From Chitinophagaceae bacterium (GTDB lineage Bacteria; Bacteroidota; Bacteroidia; Chitinophagales; Chitinophagaceae): a DNA stretch of 64,000 bases. Under the pieces are notes generated by a model that saw only the letters and a list, made by a program, of their open reading frames with translations, did no database searches and was not told where the DNA came from. Below, in pieces: positions 33,821-41,914 of this stretch. The stretch's first letter is position 1, and the number at the start of each line of letters is the position of its first letter. The translations under genes were made by a program, and so were the position numbers. The stretch covers positions 372,001-436,000 of the forward strand of contig CP065012.1 in the NCBI GenBank assembly GCA_016699815.1. The letters are read 5' to 3'.

Positions 33821-34292
33821 AGTTTACCTATTGCTTGGCGGCAACCTGGGCGACCGAAAAAAAAATATAAATGCAGCCATTCATCTTATTAAAAAAAGTA
33901 TTGGAAAAGTATCCCGCTTTTCTTCGCTTTATCAAACTGCCGCATGGGGAAATATAACTCAGCCGGATTTTTTAAACCAGGTTATAATCATTCATACAAA
34001 TTTAACGGCTGCAAACTGCCTGGCAGCCTGCCTTTTAATTGAAGAATCGCTAGGCCGGAAACGTTCTTTTAAAAATGCCCCAAGAACCATTGACATTGAT
34101 ATTTTATTTTATAATAAAGCAAAAATGAACCAGGAATTATTAACAATTCCCCATCCTGCCCTGCATTTAAGGCGTTTTGTATTGGTACCATTAAATGAGC
34201 TTTCGCCCAATTTTAAACATCCGGTATTGCAAAAATCAATACACCAATTGCTCCTGCAATGCAAAGATGAATTAAATGTGAACAAAATTTAA
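33813..34292 (+). CDS. folK: 2-amino-4-hydroxy-6-hydroxymethyldihydropteridine pyrophosphokinase
   Basis: Folate pathway enzyme that pyrophosphorylates 6-hydroxymethyl-dihydropterin. At 159 residues it has the normal length. Seen: the N-terminal YLLLGGNLGDR, SSLYQTAAWGN, PDFLNQVI, and the Mg-binding signature APRTIDIDILFY followed by IPHPALHLRRFVLVPL. It begins 8 bases inside the RES toxin gene, and the kinase gene begins 36 bases after its stop. Confidence 0.96.
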   Translation: MNKVYLLLGGNLGDRKKNINAAIHLIKKSIGKVSRFSSLYQTAAWGNITQPDFLNQVIIIHTNLTAANCLAACLLIEESLGRKRSFKNAPRTIDIDILFYNKAKMNQELLTIPHPALHLRRFVLVPLNELSPNFKHPVLQKSIHQLLLQCKDELNVNKI

Positions 34293-34328
34293 TTGCCATT
34301 TATAACATTGCCTGTATTTTGCAAGCGG

Positions 34329-34961
34329 ATGAAATACAACTTCGTAACAATTGAAGGAAATATCGGCGCCGGAAAAACAACACTTGCCCATATACTAAGC
34401 AAACATTATAATGCCAGGCTGATTTTAGAAGAATTTGCCGACAACCCTTTTTTGCCAAAATTTTATGAAAACCCTCAGCAGTTTGCCTTTCCGCTGGAAT
34501 TGTTTTTTATGGCCGAAAGGTATAAGCAGCTCAAAGATTTGATGCAAACCAAGGATATGTTCCAGGCCATTACCATATCCGATTATTTGTTTACCAAGTG
34601 CCTGCTGTTTGCCAAAGTAAATTTGCCCGATGAAGAATTTAAACTGTACCAAAAACTTTTTGATATCATTAATCCGCAAATTGTACAACCCGATTTGCTC
34701 ATTTACCTTCACTCACCTGTGAGTAAATTGCAGGAAAATATTAAAAAACGCAACCGCAGTTACGAACAAGGCATTCCCAACGATTATTTATTTACCCTAC
34801 AGGAAACCTATACGCAGTATATTAAACAACATAATATTACCACCTTGTTTATAGATACCAGCAATGCAGATTTTATAGGCAATGAATTGCACATAAAAAC
34901 AATAATTGAGGCATTAGAAAAAGAATACAACGAAGGGCAACATTACATTAGTTTACCTTAA
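34329..34961 (+). CDS. Deoxynucleoside kinase (dNK/dGK family)
   Basis: A 210-residue P-loop kinase that salvages deoxynucleosides. Seen: the P-loop FVTIEGNIGAGKTTL, EEFADNPFLPKFYENP with the substrate glutamate, the AERYKQL segment, the ISDYLFTKCLLFA (DRS-like) region, and the LID arginines KKRNRSYEQGIP. I chose ATG 34329 (MKYNFVTIEG); the frame is open further upstream to a TTG at 34293, but relatives begin right before the P-loop strand. It sits between folK and an MFS gene with one base to the next ATG. Confidence 0.9.
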   Translation: MKYNFVTIEGNIGAGKTTLAHILSKHYNARLILEEFADNPFLPKFYENPQQFAFPLELFFMAERYKQLKDLMQTKDMFQAITISDYLFTKCLLFAKVNLPDEEFKLYQKLFDIINPQIVQPDLLIYLHSPVSKLQENIKKRNRSYEQGIPNDYLFTLQETYTQYIKQHNITTLFIDTSNADFIGNELHIKTIIEALEKEYNEGQHYISLP

Positions 34962-34962
34962 A

Positions 34963-36207
34963 ATGTTATTTAAACCCTCCGATAAAAACCCTTATGCACC
35001 CTTAGCCATTAAAGAATTCAGGTATTTTGTATGCGGCCGTGCCCTATTTATGATGGGCATACGTATGACGGTAACTTTAATTGGCTGGTGGATGTATGAA
35101 CTCACCAACAGCAAGCTGGCATTGGGCCTTGTAGGTTTGTCCGAAGTAATACCTGCACTTTCACTTGCGCTGTATGCCGGCCATTATATTGATTTGCATG
35201 AAAAAAGAAAGTTGCTCTTACGCTGCTTATTGTTTTACATTATCTGCATTATTTGTTTTATTGTGCTTTCCTCAAACTATGTATCAAAAAATTACGGGCC
35301 ATGGGCAATAGCAGCGGGCATTTGCAGCATTATTGCCATAACCGGCGCTATAAGGGCGTTTAACGGGCCTACTTTTTCTTCGCTTATTTCACAGGTAGTG
35401 CCCAAAGAAATTTTACCTGCAGCCGCAGCAATCAGTTCTGCAAGCTGGCTGTTGGCATCTATTACCGGCCATGCTTTAGGGGGCTTTTTTATTGCATGGA
35501 TCGGTATCCAAAAAACTTTTTGTGCGGTATTATTATTTACTATTGCCGGGTATATTTTGTTAAGCAAAATTTCAACCAAACCTGTTTTTGCCAGCAAAGC
35601 TGCATCTACCTGGCAAAGTGTAAAAGAAGGCCTGCGGTATGTTTTTAAAACCAAGGAAATTTTTGGGGCGCTTACGCTTGATTTGTTTGCCGTATTATTT
35701 GGTGGTGCAGTTGCTTTAGTGCCGGTTTTTGCCAAAGATATTTTAAAAGTTGGGCCCGAAGGTTTTGGCATATTAAATGCTGCAAGCGATATTGGTTCAA
35801 TAATTACCGTAACACTGCTCACCATTTTCCCCTTTAAATATGGCCAGGGAAAAAAATTATTTTTTGCCGTATTTGGCTTTGGTATTTGCATTATTGTTTT
35901 TGCCATATCAAAAAGTTTTTGGCTCTCGTTTACTGCATTACTTATAAGTGGTTGTATGGATGGCATAAGCGTAATAGTGCGGAGTACCATACTGCAACTT
36001 AAAGTGCCGGATGAATTGAGGGGAAGGGTGATGAGCGTAAACAGTATGTTTATAAACTCATCCAACGAATTGGGCCAGTTTGAAAGCGGTGTTGCGGCAA
36101 AATTAATGGGTACGGTGCCTTCAGTAATTTTTGGCGGATGCATGACCATTGCCGTTGCCATTGTAACCTGGTTTAAAGCGCCCACATTAAGAAAGATGGA
36201 TTATTAA
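34963..36207 (+). CDS. MFS transporter (EntS/MFS_3-like)
   Basis: A 414-residue permease with about 11-12 membrane helices. Seen: the N-terminal FRYFVCGRALFMMGIRMTVT, the loop-2 motif HYIDLHEKRKLL (the GxxxDRxGRR-like signature), and a late SGCMDGISVIVRSTILQLKVPDELRGRVMSV segment typical of the MFS_3 group. These export siderophores or drugs; the substrate cannot be named. One base separates it from the kinase gene, so it is probably co-transcribed. Confidence 0.85.
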   Translation: MLFKPSDKNPYAPLAIKEFRYFVCGRALFMMGIRMTVTLIGWWMYELTNSKLALGLVGLSEVIPALSLALYAGHYIDLHEKRKLLLRCLLFYIICIICFIVLSSNYVSKNYGPWAIAAGICSIIAITGAIRAFNGPTFSSLISQVVPKEILPAAAAISSASWLLASITGHALGGFFIAWIGIQKTFCAVLLFTIAGYILLSKISTKPVFASKAASTWQSVKEGLRYVFKTKEIFGALTLDLFAVLFGGAVALVPVFAKDILKVGPEGFGILNAASDIGSIITVTLLTIFPFKYGQGKKLFFAVFGFGICIIVFAISKSFWLSFTALLISGCMDGISVIVRSTILQLKVPDELRGRVMSVNSMFINSSNELGQFESGVAAKLMGTVPSVIFGGCMTIAVAIVTWFKAPTLRKMDY

Positions 36208-36263
36208 ATAGTTACCTTGCCTCTTTTCCTTAAAGGCAGAAATTACATTTACTTTTACTTCCT

Positions 36264-36271
36264 TACTTTTG
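36264..36271 (+). promoter_or_regulatory. Candidate -7 box
   Basis: TACTTTTG matches TAnnTTTG, 17 bases before the ATG at 36289. No TTTG at -33. Confidence 0.35.
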
Positions 36272-36288
36272 CAGGAAATACATTTATT

Positions 36289-36747
36289 ATGCAAACAGTA
36301 TTGGTATTACATAATATTATCCGCTGGCTTATTTTGATATTTGGCATAGTTACGGTTATTAATGCCCTATCGGGCATAAGGTCTAAAAGGGCCTATTCCG
36401 TTAAAGATGATAAAGCCAGTTTATTTTTTATGGTGTTTATGGACATTCAATTGTTATTGGGCCTTATACTTTTTTTTACCAATGGCTGGTTCGATAAAAT
36501 AAAAGCTGGCATGAGTGAAGTGATGAAAAACAATTACGACCGCTTTTTTATAATAGAGCATAGCCTGCTGATGGTTATGGCCTGGATATTGGTACACGTA
36601 GGCCGAACCGTTGTGAAACGCAGCGATAATGATAAGAAATTCAAAAAAATGATGCTTTATTTTGGCGTTGCATTATTGCTTATTTTACTGTCTATTCCCT
36701 GGTCATTCAGGCCCGAAATAGCCCGGCCGCTGTTCAGGGGTTTTTAA
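36289..36747 (+). CDS. Small four-helix membrane protein
   Basis: A 152-residue protein with four hydrophobic helices: VLVLHNIIRWLILIFGIVTVI, FMVFMDIQLLLGLILFF, FIIEHSLLMVMAWILVHVGR and MLYFGVALLLILLSIPW. Histidines sit within helices one and three (HNIIRW, EHSLLM), as in small haem-binding or cytochrome-like membrane proteins, but no family was recognised. The ATG at 36289 is preferred over the frame opening at 36217. surE follows after 78 bases. Confidence 0.65.
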   Translation: MQTVLVLHNIIRWLILIFGIVTVINALSGIRSKRAYSVKDDKASLFFMVFMDIQLLLGLILFFTNGWFDKIKAGMSEVMKNNYDRFFIIEHSLLMVMAWILVHVGRTVVKRSDNDKKFKKMMLYFGVALLLILLSIPWSFRPEIARPLFRGF

Positions 36748-36781
36748 CTTTTATTTGCCCTTTATAACAATAACAGCAAAA

Positions 36782-36789
36782 TAAATTTG
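36782..36789 (+). promoter_or_regulatory. Candidate -7 box for surE
   Basis: TAAATTTG matches TAnnTTTG, 36 bases before the surE ATG. A TTTG lies at 36754-36757, with 24 bases between the boxes, longer than usual. Confidence 0.4.
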
Positions 36790-36825
36790 TTTTACCTCTA
36801 TAAAACTATCTGAAACTATAAACTT

Positions 36826-37605
36826 ATGGTTAAAAAGAAAACCCGTCCTGTAATTTTAATTACCAACGACGATGATATTACCAGCAAAGGTATTCGCAGC
36901 CTGGTAGAAGCCGTATCTGATTTAGCCAAGGTGGTGGTTGTAGCTCCCGATAAACCACAAAGCGGAATGGGGCACGCTATTACCATTGGCTCACCTCTTC
37001 GTATGAACCGTGTAAATTTGTTTAATGGTATTGAAGCCTGGCAAACCAGCGGTACACCTGTGGACTGTGTAAAATTGGCCGTAGATAAAATTCTTCACAG
37101 AAAACCTGACTTGTGCCTTAGCGGCATAAACCATGGCGCCAACCATTCTATAAATGTATTGTACAGCGGCACCATGAGCGCAGCCATGGAAGCAGCTATT
37201 GAAGGCATTCCAAGCATTGGATTTTCTTTGCTCGACTATAATTACGATGCCGATTTTACCGCTTCAAAGCAAATAGTTTATAAAATGGTAAAAGCCATCC
37301 TCAATAAAAAAATTGATAAAAACCTTTTGCTAAATGTAAACATACCTATTGCCACACCCGAAAATATAAAAGGAATAAAAATTTGCCGCCAGGCCAATGC
37401 CAAATACAAAGAAGATTTTATTGAGCGTACCGACCCGCACCAAAAAAAATATTTTTGGCTTACCGGTGAGTTTAAAAATTTTGATAAAGGAAAAGACAGC
37501 GATGTGTGGGCATTACAGAATAACTACGTAAGCGTGGTGCCCGTTCAATATGACCTTACCCATTACAAACTCAAACAAAAGCTCGAAAAGAGCAAACTGT
37601 TTTAA
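36826..37605 (+). CDS. surE: 5'/3'-nucleotidase SurE
   Basis: A metal-dependent nucleotidase of 259 residues. Seen: the N-terminal metal-binding ILITNDDDITSKGI, the phosphate-binding Ser loop KPQSGMGHAITI, TSGTPVDCVKLAV, and SGINHGANHSINVLYSGTMSAAMEA with the metal-binding Asn. The usual NDDG reads NDDD here; both metal Asp residues are kept. A 100-residue membrane protein gene follows after two bases. Confidence 0.94.
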   Translation: MVKKKTRPVILITNDDDITSKGIRSLVEAVSDLAKVVVVAPDKPQSGMGHAITIGSPLRMNRVNLFNGIEAWQTSGTPVDCVKLAVDKILHRKPDLCLSGINHGANHSINVLYSGTMSAAMEAAIEGIPSIGFSLLDYNYDADFTASKQIVYKMVKAILNKKIDKNLLLNVNIPIATPENIKGIKICRQANAKYKEDFIERTDPHQKKYFWLTGEFKNFDKGKDSDVWALQNNYVSVVPVQYDLTHYKLKQKLEKSKLF

Positions 37606-37607
37606 TA

Positions 37608-37910
37608 ATGATTTTTAAAAAGGATCAACTCAGCTTTGGGCTTATACTTGGCGCTGTAGCGCCGTTAATTGGTTTGCTTATTTTTAAGCAATATAAATTT
37701 GGCGTTTTCAGCTTTAATGAATTTTTTAAGTTTTTAGTGATTGAGCCGGGCTTCAGAACGCTTTCTGCGGCTTTATCGCTTTCACTATTGGCCAATGCAC
37801 TGTTGTTTACTTTATATATTAATGCCCACAAAGACCGCACTGCTAAAGGAATTTTTATTTTTACCTTGCTTTATGGCCTAATTATTTTGCTCATAAAAAC
37901 ATTTTATTAG
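37608..37910 (+). CDS. Small membrane protein downstream of surE
   Basis: A 100-residue protein with three transmembrane helices (FGLILGAVAPLIGLLIF, ALSLSLLANALLFTLYI, GIFIFTLLYGLIILLI) and a short polar loop FKQYKFGVFSFNEFFKF. I do not recognise a family. Two bases separate it from surE, so it is certainly in the same transcript. It converges on secA. Confidence 0.65.
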   Translation: MIFKKDQLSFGLILGAVAPLIGLLIFKQYKFGVFSFNEFFKFLVIEPGFRTLSAALSLSLLANALLFTLYINAHKDRTAKGIFIFTLLYGLIILLIKTFY

Positions 37911-37958
37911 GCAGCAATAGTTTCGTTGCCAGACCTTAGTACCTAAAACAGCTGAAAA

Positions 37959-40900
37959 TTATTTACCGTGGCAATTCTTATACTTTTTTCCGCTTCCGCA
38001 AGGGCAAGGGTCGTTGCGCCCAATTTTAGGCTCTACTTTTACCGGCTCCTGTTTCACTTGTGTTGAAGGGTCAAAATAATCTTTTTCATTGGCTGCATAA
38101 TCATCTCCTGCGGCATCTATTTCGGCTTTATTTTCTCTCATGCGGCTACGGTCGGTTTTTTGCTCATGGCCTTCTTTAATTCTGCTGCCGGCATTGGTTT
38201 GTTCCAATGGAATAGCAGCATGGCACAAAAAGCTTACAATATCTTTATTTACCTGGTCGTCCATTTGTTTAAAAGCATTAAATGCTTCAATTTTATACAC
38301 CACCAATGGGTCTTTTTGCTCGTAACCTGCTGTTTGCACACTATGCCTTAAGTCATCCATTGATCTCAGGTGTTCTTTCCATGCATCATCAATTAAAGCC
38401 AGGGTTATATTGCGTTCCAATGCGCTGCCAAGTTCTGCTCCTTTGTTGGCAAGGTATTTATCGAGATTAGCCAGGGCCTGTATTCCTTTTTTGCCATCAG
38501 TAAAAGGAACGGCCACATTTACAATATGGTTACCCTGCTCCTTTCTTATATTGGAAATTATGGGCCAGGTTTGCGCTGCAAGCCCTTCTTTTTTACGGTT
38601 ATAAGTTGCAACCGATTCATTATACAATTTTTCGATAAGTAGGGTTGCATTTTCTTTAGATAATTCTTCAGGCGTAATTGAAGATTCTACGCCAAAATTC
38701 AAAATCACCGCCAGTTTAAAGCCTTCAAAATCTTCATTTTCTTTAAATGAATTGATTAGCCCATCTGCAACGGAATAAAATGCATTATCCAAATCCAGTG
38801 CAAGCCTATCGCCAAACAAAGCATGGTTGCGTTTTGTGTACACTACATTACGCTGCTTGTTCATTACATCATCATATTCCAGCAGGCGTTTACGGATGCC
38901 AAAGTTATTTTCTTCCACTTTCTTTTGAGCACGCTCAATACTTTTGGTAATCATGCTGTGTTGAATTACCTCTCCTTCTTTATAACCCATCCTGTCCATA
39001 AGGCCAGCAATACGCTCGCTGCCAAACATACGCATCAGATCATCTTCCAGGCTTACGAAGAACTGTGAGCTTCCGGGGTCGCCCTGCCTGCCAGCACGAC
39101 CACGCAACTGCCTGTCTACACGGCGGCTTTCGTGCCTTTCGGTACCTATAATGGCCAGGCCACCTGCTTCTTTTACACCTGGCCCAAGTTTAATATCGGT
39201 GCCTCGGCCGGCCATATTTGTAGCAATGGTAACGGCGCTTGTAACACCTGCTTCGGTTACAATTTGCGCTTCTTTACTATGCTGCTTAGCATTAAGTACA
39301 TTATGCGGAATATTTTTTTGTTTTAGCATCCTGCTCAGCAGTTCACTCACTTCTACTGATGTAGTACCTACAAGGCTTGGCCTTCCCTCCTGCCTGTTTT
39401 TTTCAATTTCGTCTATTACGGCTTTAAATTTTTCTCTTTTGGTTTTAAATACCAAATCCTGTCCATCTTTTCTTATTACTTTTACGTTTGTGGGTATTGA
39501 TACTACATCTAATTTATAAATGCTCCATAATTCCGCAGCTTCGGTTTCGGCCGTACCTGTCATACCGGCAAGCTTATGGTACATACGAAAATAATTTTGC
39601 AGGGTAACCGTAGCATAGGTTTGGGTAGATGCCTCAATTTTTACATTTTCTTTTGCTTCAATAGCCTGGTGTAAGCCATCGCTATACCTTCTTCCATCTA
39701 AAATACGTCCGGTTTGTTCATCTACAATTTTTACAGCGCCATCCATTACTACGTATTCCACATCAATATCAAACAAAGTGTATGCTTTAAGTAATTGCTG
39801 TACGGTGTGTATGCGGTCGGCCTTGGTTGCGTATTCGTTTATTAAATTTTCTTTACGTTGTAATTTTTCTTCGGCAGTTAAATCTGTTTTATCAATTTCT
39901 GCCAGCTTTGTGGATATATCCGGAAGTATAAAAAACTCGGGGTCTTCGCCTTGCCTGGTAATAAGGTTGAGGCCGCTATCGGTTAACTCTACCTGGTTAT
40001 TTTTCTCATCAATGCTAAAAAACAATTCGGCATCTACTTTGGGCATTTCCTTTTGCTGGTCGGCAAGGTAATAGTTCTCGGATTTTTGGAGTTTTACCCT
40101 AATGCCGGGTTCGCTGAGGTATTTTATGAGTGCGCTGTTTTTAGGCAAACCCCTGAATGCCCGCATTATTGCCAGGCCGCCATCTTTAGGATCGTCGTTG
40201 CCTTCGGCTATTTTCTTTTTGGCTTCTAATAAAAACTGGTGCACCACTTTACGCTGAGAGTCTACCAGCTTTTCAATTCTTGGTTTTAAATCAAAAAACT
40301 GTTGGGTATTGTCGCTATGGCCTACAGGGCCGCTAATAATTAATGGGGTTCGGGCATCGTCAATTAATACACTATCCACTTCATCTACCATGGCAAAATG
40401 GTGTTTGCGCTGTACCATTTCATCGGGGCTATGCACCATGTTGTCCCTCAAATAATCAAAGCCAAATTCGTTATTGGTGCCGTAAGTTATATCGGCATTA
40501 TAAGCTTTTCGGCGGTCGTCGCTGTTGGGTTCGTGCTTATCTATACAATCAACGGTAAGCCCAAGCCATTCAAAAATAGGCCCATTCCATTCGCTATCCC
40601 TCCTGGCAAGGTAGTCGTTTACCGTTACAATATGCACGCCTTCGCCTGCAAGTGCATTGAGGTAAGCCGGCAAGGTACTTACCAGGGTTTTACCTTCACC
40701 GGTTGCCATTTCGGCAATTTTTCCGCTGTGCAATACTGCGCCGCCAATTAGCTGCACATCGTAATGCACCATGTTCCAGGTAATAGATCCACCGCCAGCC
40801 AGCCAGGTATTTTTAAAGGTAGATTGGTTGCCATCAATGGTAATATAAGCTTTTTTTGTGGCCAGCTCTTTATCCAACTCAGTGGCTGTAGCCACCATAT

Positions 40901-41282
40901 TTTCGTTTTCTTTAAAGCGGCGTGCTGTTTCTTTAACTAAGGCAAAAGCTTCGGGCTGTATTTGCTCCAGTATTTCTTCAATTTTTTTATCTCTGCCTTT
41001 TTTGAGTTCATCTACTTCTTTATAAATAAAATCTCTTTGGCTTATTTCTGTTTCGGGCAGGGCTTCGGCAGCCTGCTTTTTTTGCTCAATTTCCGCATCT
41101 ATTTCGGTTAAATAATCCTTAATACGCTGCTTAAAATCTTGCGATTTTGCCCTTAGCGCATCATTGGATATTGAGGTGTATTGTGTAAAAAAGTCATTTG
41201 ATTTTGTTACGATGGGAGCAATTTTCTTTACATCTTTCTCACTTTTATTGCCACCTAAGATTTTGGAAAGGAAACCTGACAT
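37959..41282 (-). CDS. secA: Preprotein translocase ATPase SecA
   Basis: Motor of the Sec pathway, 1107 residues, the long Bacteroidota form. Seen: the N terminus MSGFLSKILGGNKSEKDVKK; the motor motifs MATGEGKTLV, VDEVDSVLIDDARTPLIISG and GTDIKLGPGV with HESRRVDRQLRGRAGRQGDPG; a family-typical insertion in NBD1 (about residues 300-430); and the C-terminal zinc-binding tail NDPCPCGSGKKYKNCHG. The ATG at 41282 (MSGFLSK) is chosen because it gives the standard N terminus; the open frame to 41363 lacks an ATG. On the upstream side lies the toxin array. Confidence 0.96.
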   Translation of the reverse strand: MSGFLSKILGGNKSEKDVKKIAPIVTKSNDFFTQYTSISNDALRAKSQDFKQRIKDYLTEIDAEIEQKKQAAEALPETEISQRDFIYKEVDELKKGRDKKIEEILEQIQPEAFALVKETARRFKENENMVATATELDKELATKKAYITIDGNQSTFKNTWLAGGGSITWNMVHYDVQLIGGAVLHSGKIAEMATGEGKTLVSTLPAYLNALAGEGVHIVTVNDYLARRDSEWNGPIFEWLGLTVDCIDKHEPNSDDRRKAYNADITYGTNNEFGFDYLRDNMVHSPDEMVQRKHHFAMVDEVDSVLIDDARTPLIISGPVGHSDNTQQFFDLKPRIEKLVDSQRKVVHQFLLEAKKKIAEGNDDPKDGGLAIMRAFRGLPKNSALIKYLSEPGIRVKLQKSENYYLADQQKEMPKVDAELFFSIDEKNNQVELTDSGLNLITRQGEDPEFFILPDISTKLAEIDKTDLTAEEKLQRKENLINEYATKADRIHTVQQLLKAYTLFDIDVEYVVMDGAVKIVDEQTGRILDGRRYSDGLHQAIEAKENVKIEASTQTYATVTLQNYFRMYHKLAGMTGTAETEAAELWSIYKLDVVSIPTNVKVIRKDGQDLVFKTKREKFKAVIDEIEKNRQEGRPSLVGTTSVEVSELLSRMLKQKNIPHNVLNAKQHSKEAQIVTEAGVTSAVTIATNMAGRGTDIKLGPGVKEAGGLAIIGTERHESRRVDRQLRGRAGRQGDPGSSQFFVSLEDDLMRMFGSERIAGLMDRMGYKEGEVIQHSMITKSIERAQKKVEENNFGIRKRLLEYDDVMNKQRNVVYTKRNHALFGDRLALDLDNAFYSVADGLINSFKENEDFEGFKLAVILNFGVESSITPEELSKENATLLIEKLYNESVATYNRKKEGLAAQTWPIISNIRKEQGNHIVNVAVPFTDGKKGIQALANLDKYLANKGAELGSALERNITLALIDDAWKEHLRSMDDLRHSVQTAGYEQKDPLVVYKIEAFNAFKQMDDQVNKDIVSFLCHAAIPLEQTNAGSRIKEGHEQKTDRSRMRENKAEIDAAGDDYAANEKDYFDPSTQVKQEPVKVEPKIGRNDPCPCGSGKKYKNCHGK

Positions 41283-41376
41283 AAAATAATTATAAGATAA
41301 ATATGAATTTTTATGAATAACCTGTTCGTTCAAATATGGTGCTATCTCTATAAAAATAGCCAAATTGACAGGGCGG

Positions 41377-41384
41377 CAAAGTTA
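41377..41384 (-). promoter_or_regulatory. Candidate -7 box for secA
   Basis: On the minus strand TAACTTTG matches TAnnTTTG. It would leave a leader of about 90 bases before the secA ATG at 41282. No TTTG at -33. Confidence 0.35.
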
Positions 41385-41443
41385 GGGATAAATACGCTTG
41401 CCTGATGAACTGAACCCTAAAATTGCAATTGGGTTAACTTCCT

Positions 41444-41524
41444 GAGTTTTTTGTGGTTAAGTCTATAAAGAAAAAAAGAGGATTTGGCTATTTGAAAATT
41501 TCAAAAGGTTGTATGGCATTTTAA
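41444..41524 (+). pseudogene. 3' remnant of an immunity gene (module 0)
   Basis: The frame reads KKKRGFGYLKISKGCMAF then stop. The complete immunity candidate of the next module ends in EKRRGFGRLSISRNCMAF then stop. Both tails share the last residues CMAF and the same downstream DNA. No start or upstream body exists here; the frame closes at a TAA at 41435. So this is the tail of a lost immunity gene, or a recombination endpoint, directly in front of the first toxin module. Confidence 0.6.
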
Positions 41525-41914
41525 CTTTACTCCGCTGTTGGTATTGCCTGCAGGCAATGAAGCCCAGTTGAGCGACCAACAGATAACAACTTAGAAAATG
41601 CTAATTTTAATATTCTTACCCATGCCTTTTTTTGTTGGTGATTTTGCAAATGCAAAATGCAACACGCAACACCAACAAAGACGGAAATTCTAAAAATACC
41701 TAATTCCGGGTATTGCCTGGCAATAGCTTTTGCCTTTATATTTGTATAAATAAGTTTTTAACCTTAAACCTGCTGTTTTATGAAAAGTAAATTAATTCCC
41801 CCCCCCCCGCTCCAGTTTTTTTAGCCGTATTGGCAATTTTGTGCTTTCTTCAACTTAACTGCAAAAAAGAAGATTTTTACAAGGCCAAGCCTAATGTAGC
41901 AAATAAATTCTTTG
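41510..41914 (+). repeat. Direct repeat, copy 1 (module leader)
   Basis: About 405 bp almost identical to 43875-44275. It covers, in order, the last codons of an immunity gene, a 250-bp noncoding leader, the ATG and lipoprotein signal, and the first mature residues KKEDFYKAKPNVANKFF. Hairpin-forming parts inside: CTGTTGGT/ACCAACAG (41535-41542 and 41575-41582) enclosing the 16-bp palindrome ATTGCCTGCAGGCAAT (41543-41558); and TTTGTTGGTG/CACCAACAAA (41631-41640 and 41670-41679) enclosing ATTTTGCA/TGCAAAAT. Differences between copies are a few substitutions plus the signal-peptide indels. Confidence 0.9.
41711..41744 (+). promoter_or_regulatory. Promoter of toxin module 1 with overlapping inverted repeat
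   Basis: A -33-type TTG at 41713-41715 and a -7 box TATATTTG at 41737-41744 are 21 bases apart, close to the Bacteroidota consensus. The TTG lies inside the inverted repeat TATTGCC-T-GGCAATA (41711-41725), which could be a regulator-binding site. The ATG at 41780 is 36 bases downstream. Confidence 0.55.

Noticed and set aside
35292..36185. Long open frame antisense to the MFS gene
   Set aside because: It lacks recognisable domains and reads against the conserved frame of the transporter; length alone reflects codon use of the real gene.
41631..41679. Stem-loop as an integron attC site
   Set aside because: The paired GTTGGTG/CACCAAC does not match the attC core GTTRRRY/RYYYAAC, and no integron integrase is present.
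41798..41808. C11 tract as a pure assembly or sequencing error
   Set aside because: Not fully excluded. However, module 2 is broken at the same signal-peptide place by a different, non-homopolymer repeat, and the long A and T runs in flanking core genes do not break frames, so a general base-calling problem is unlikely.
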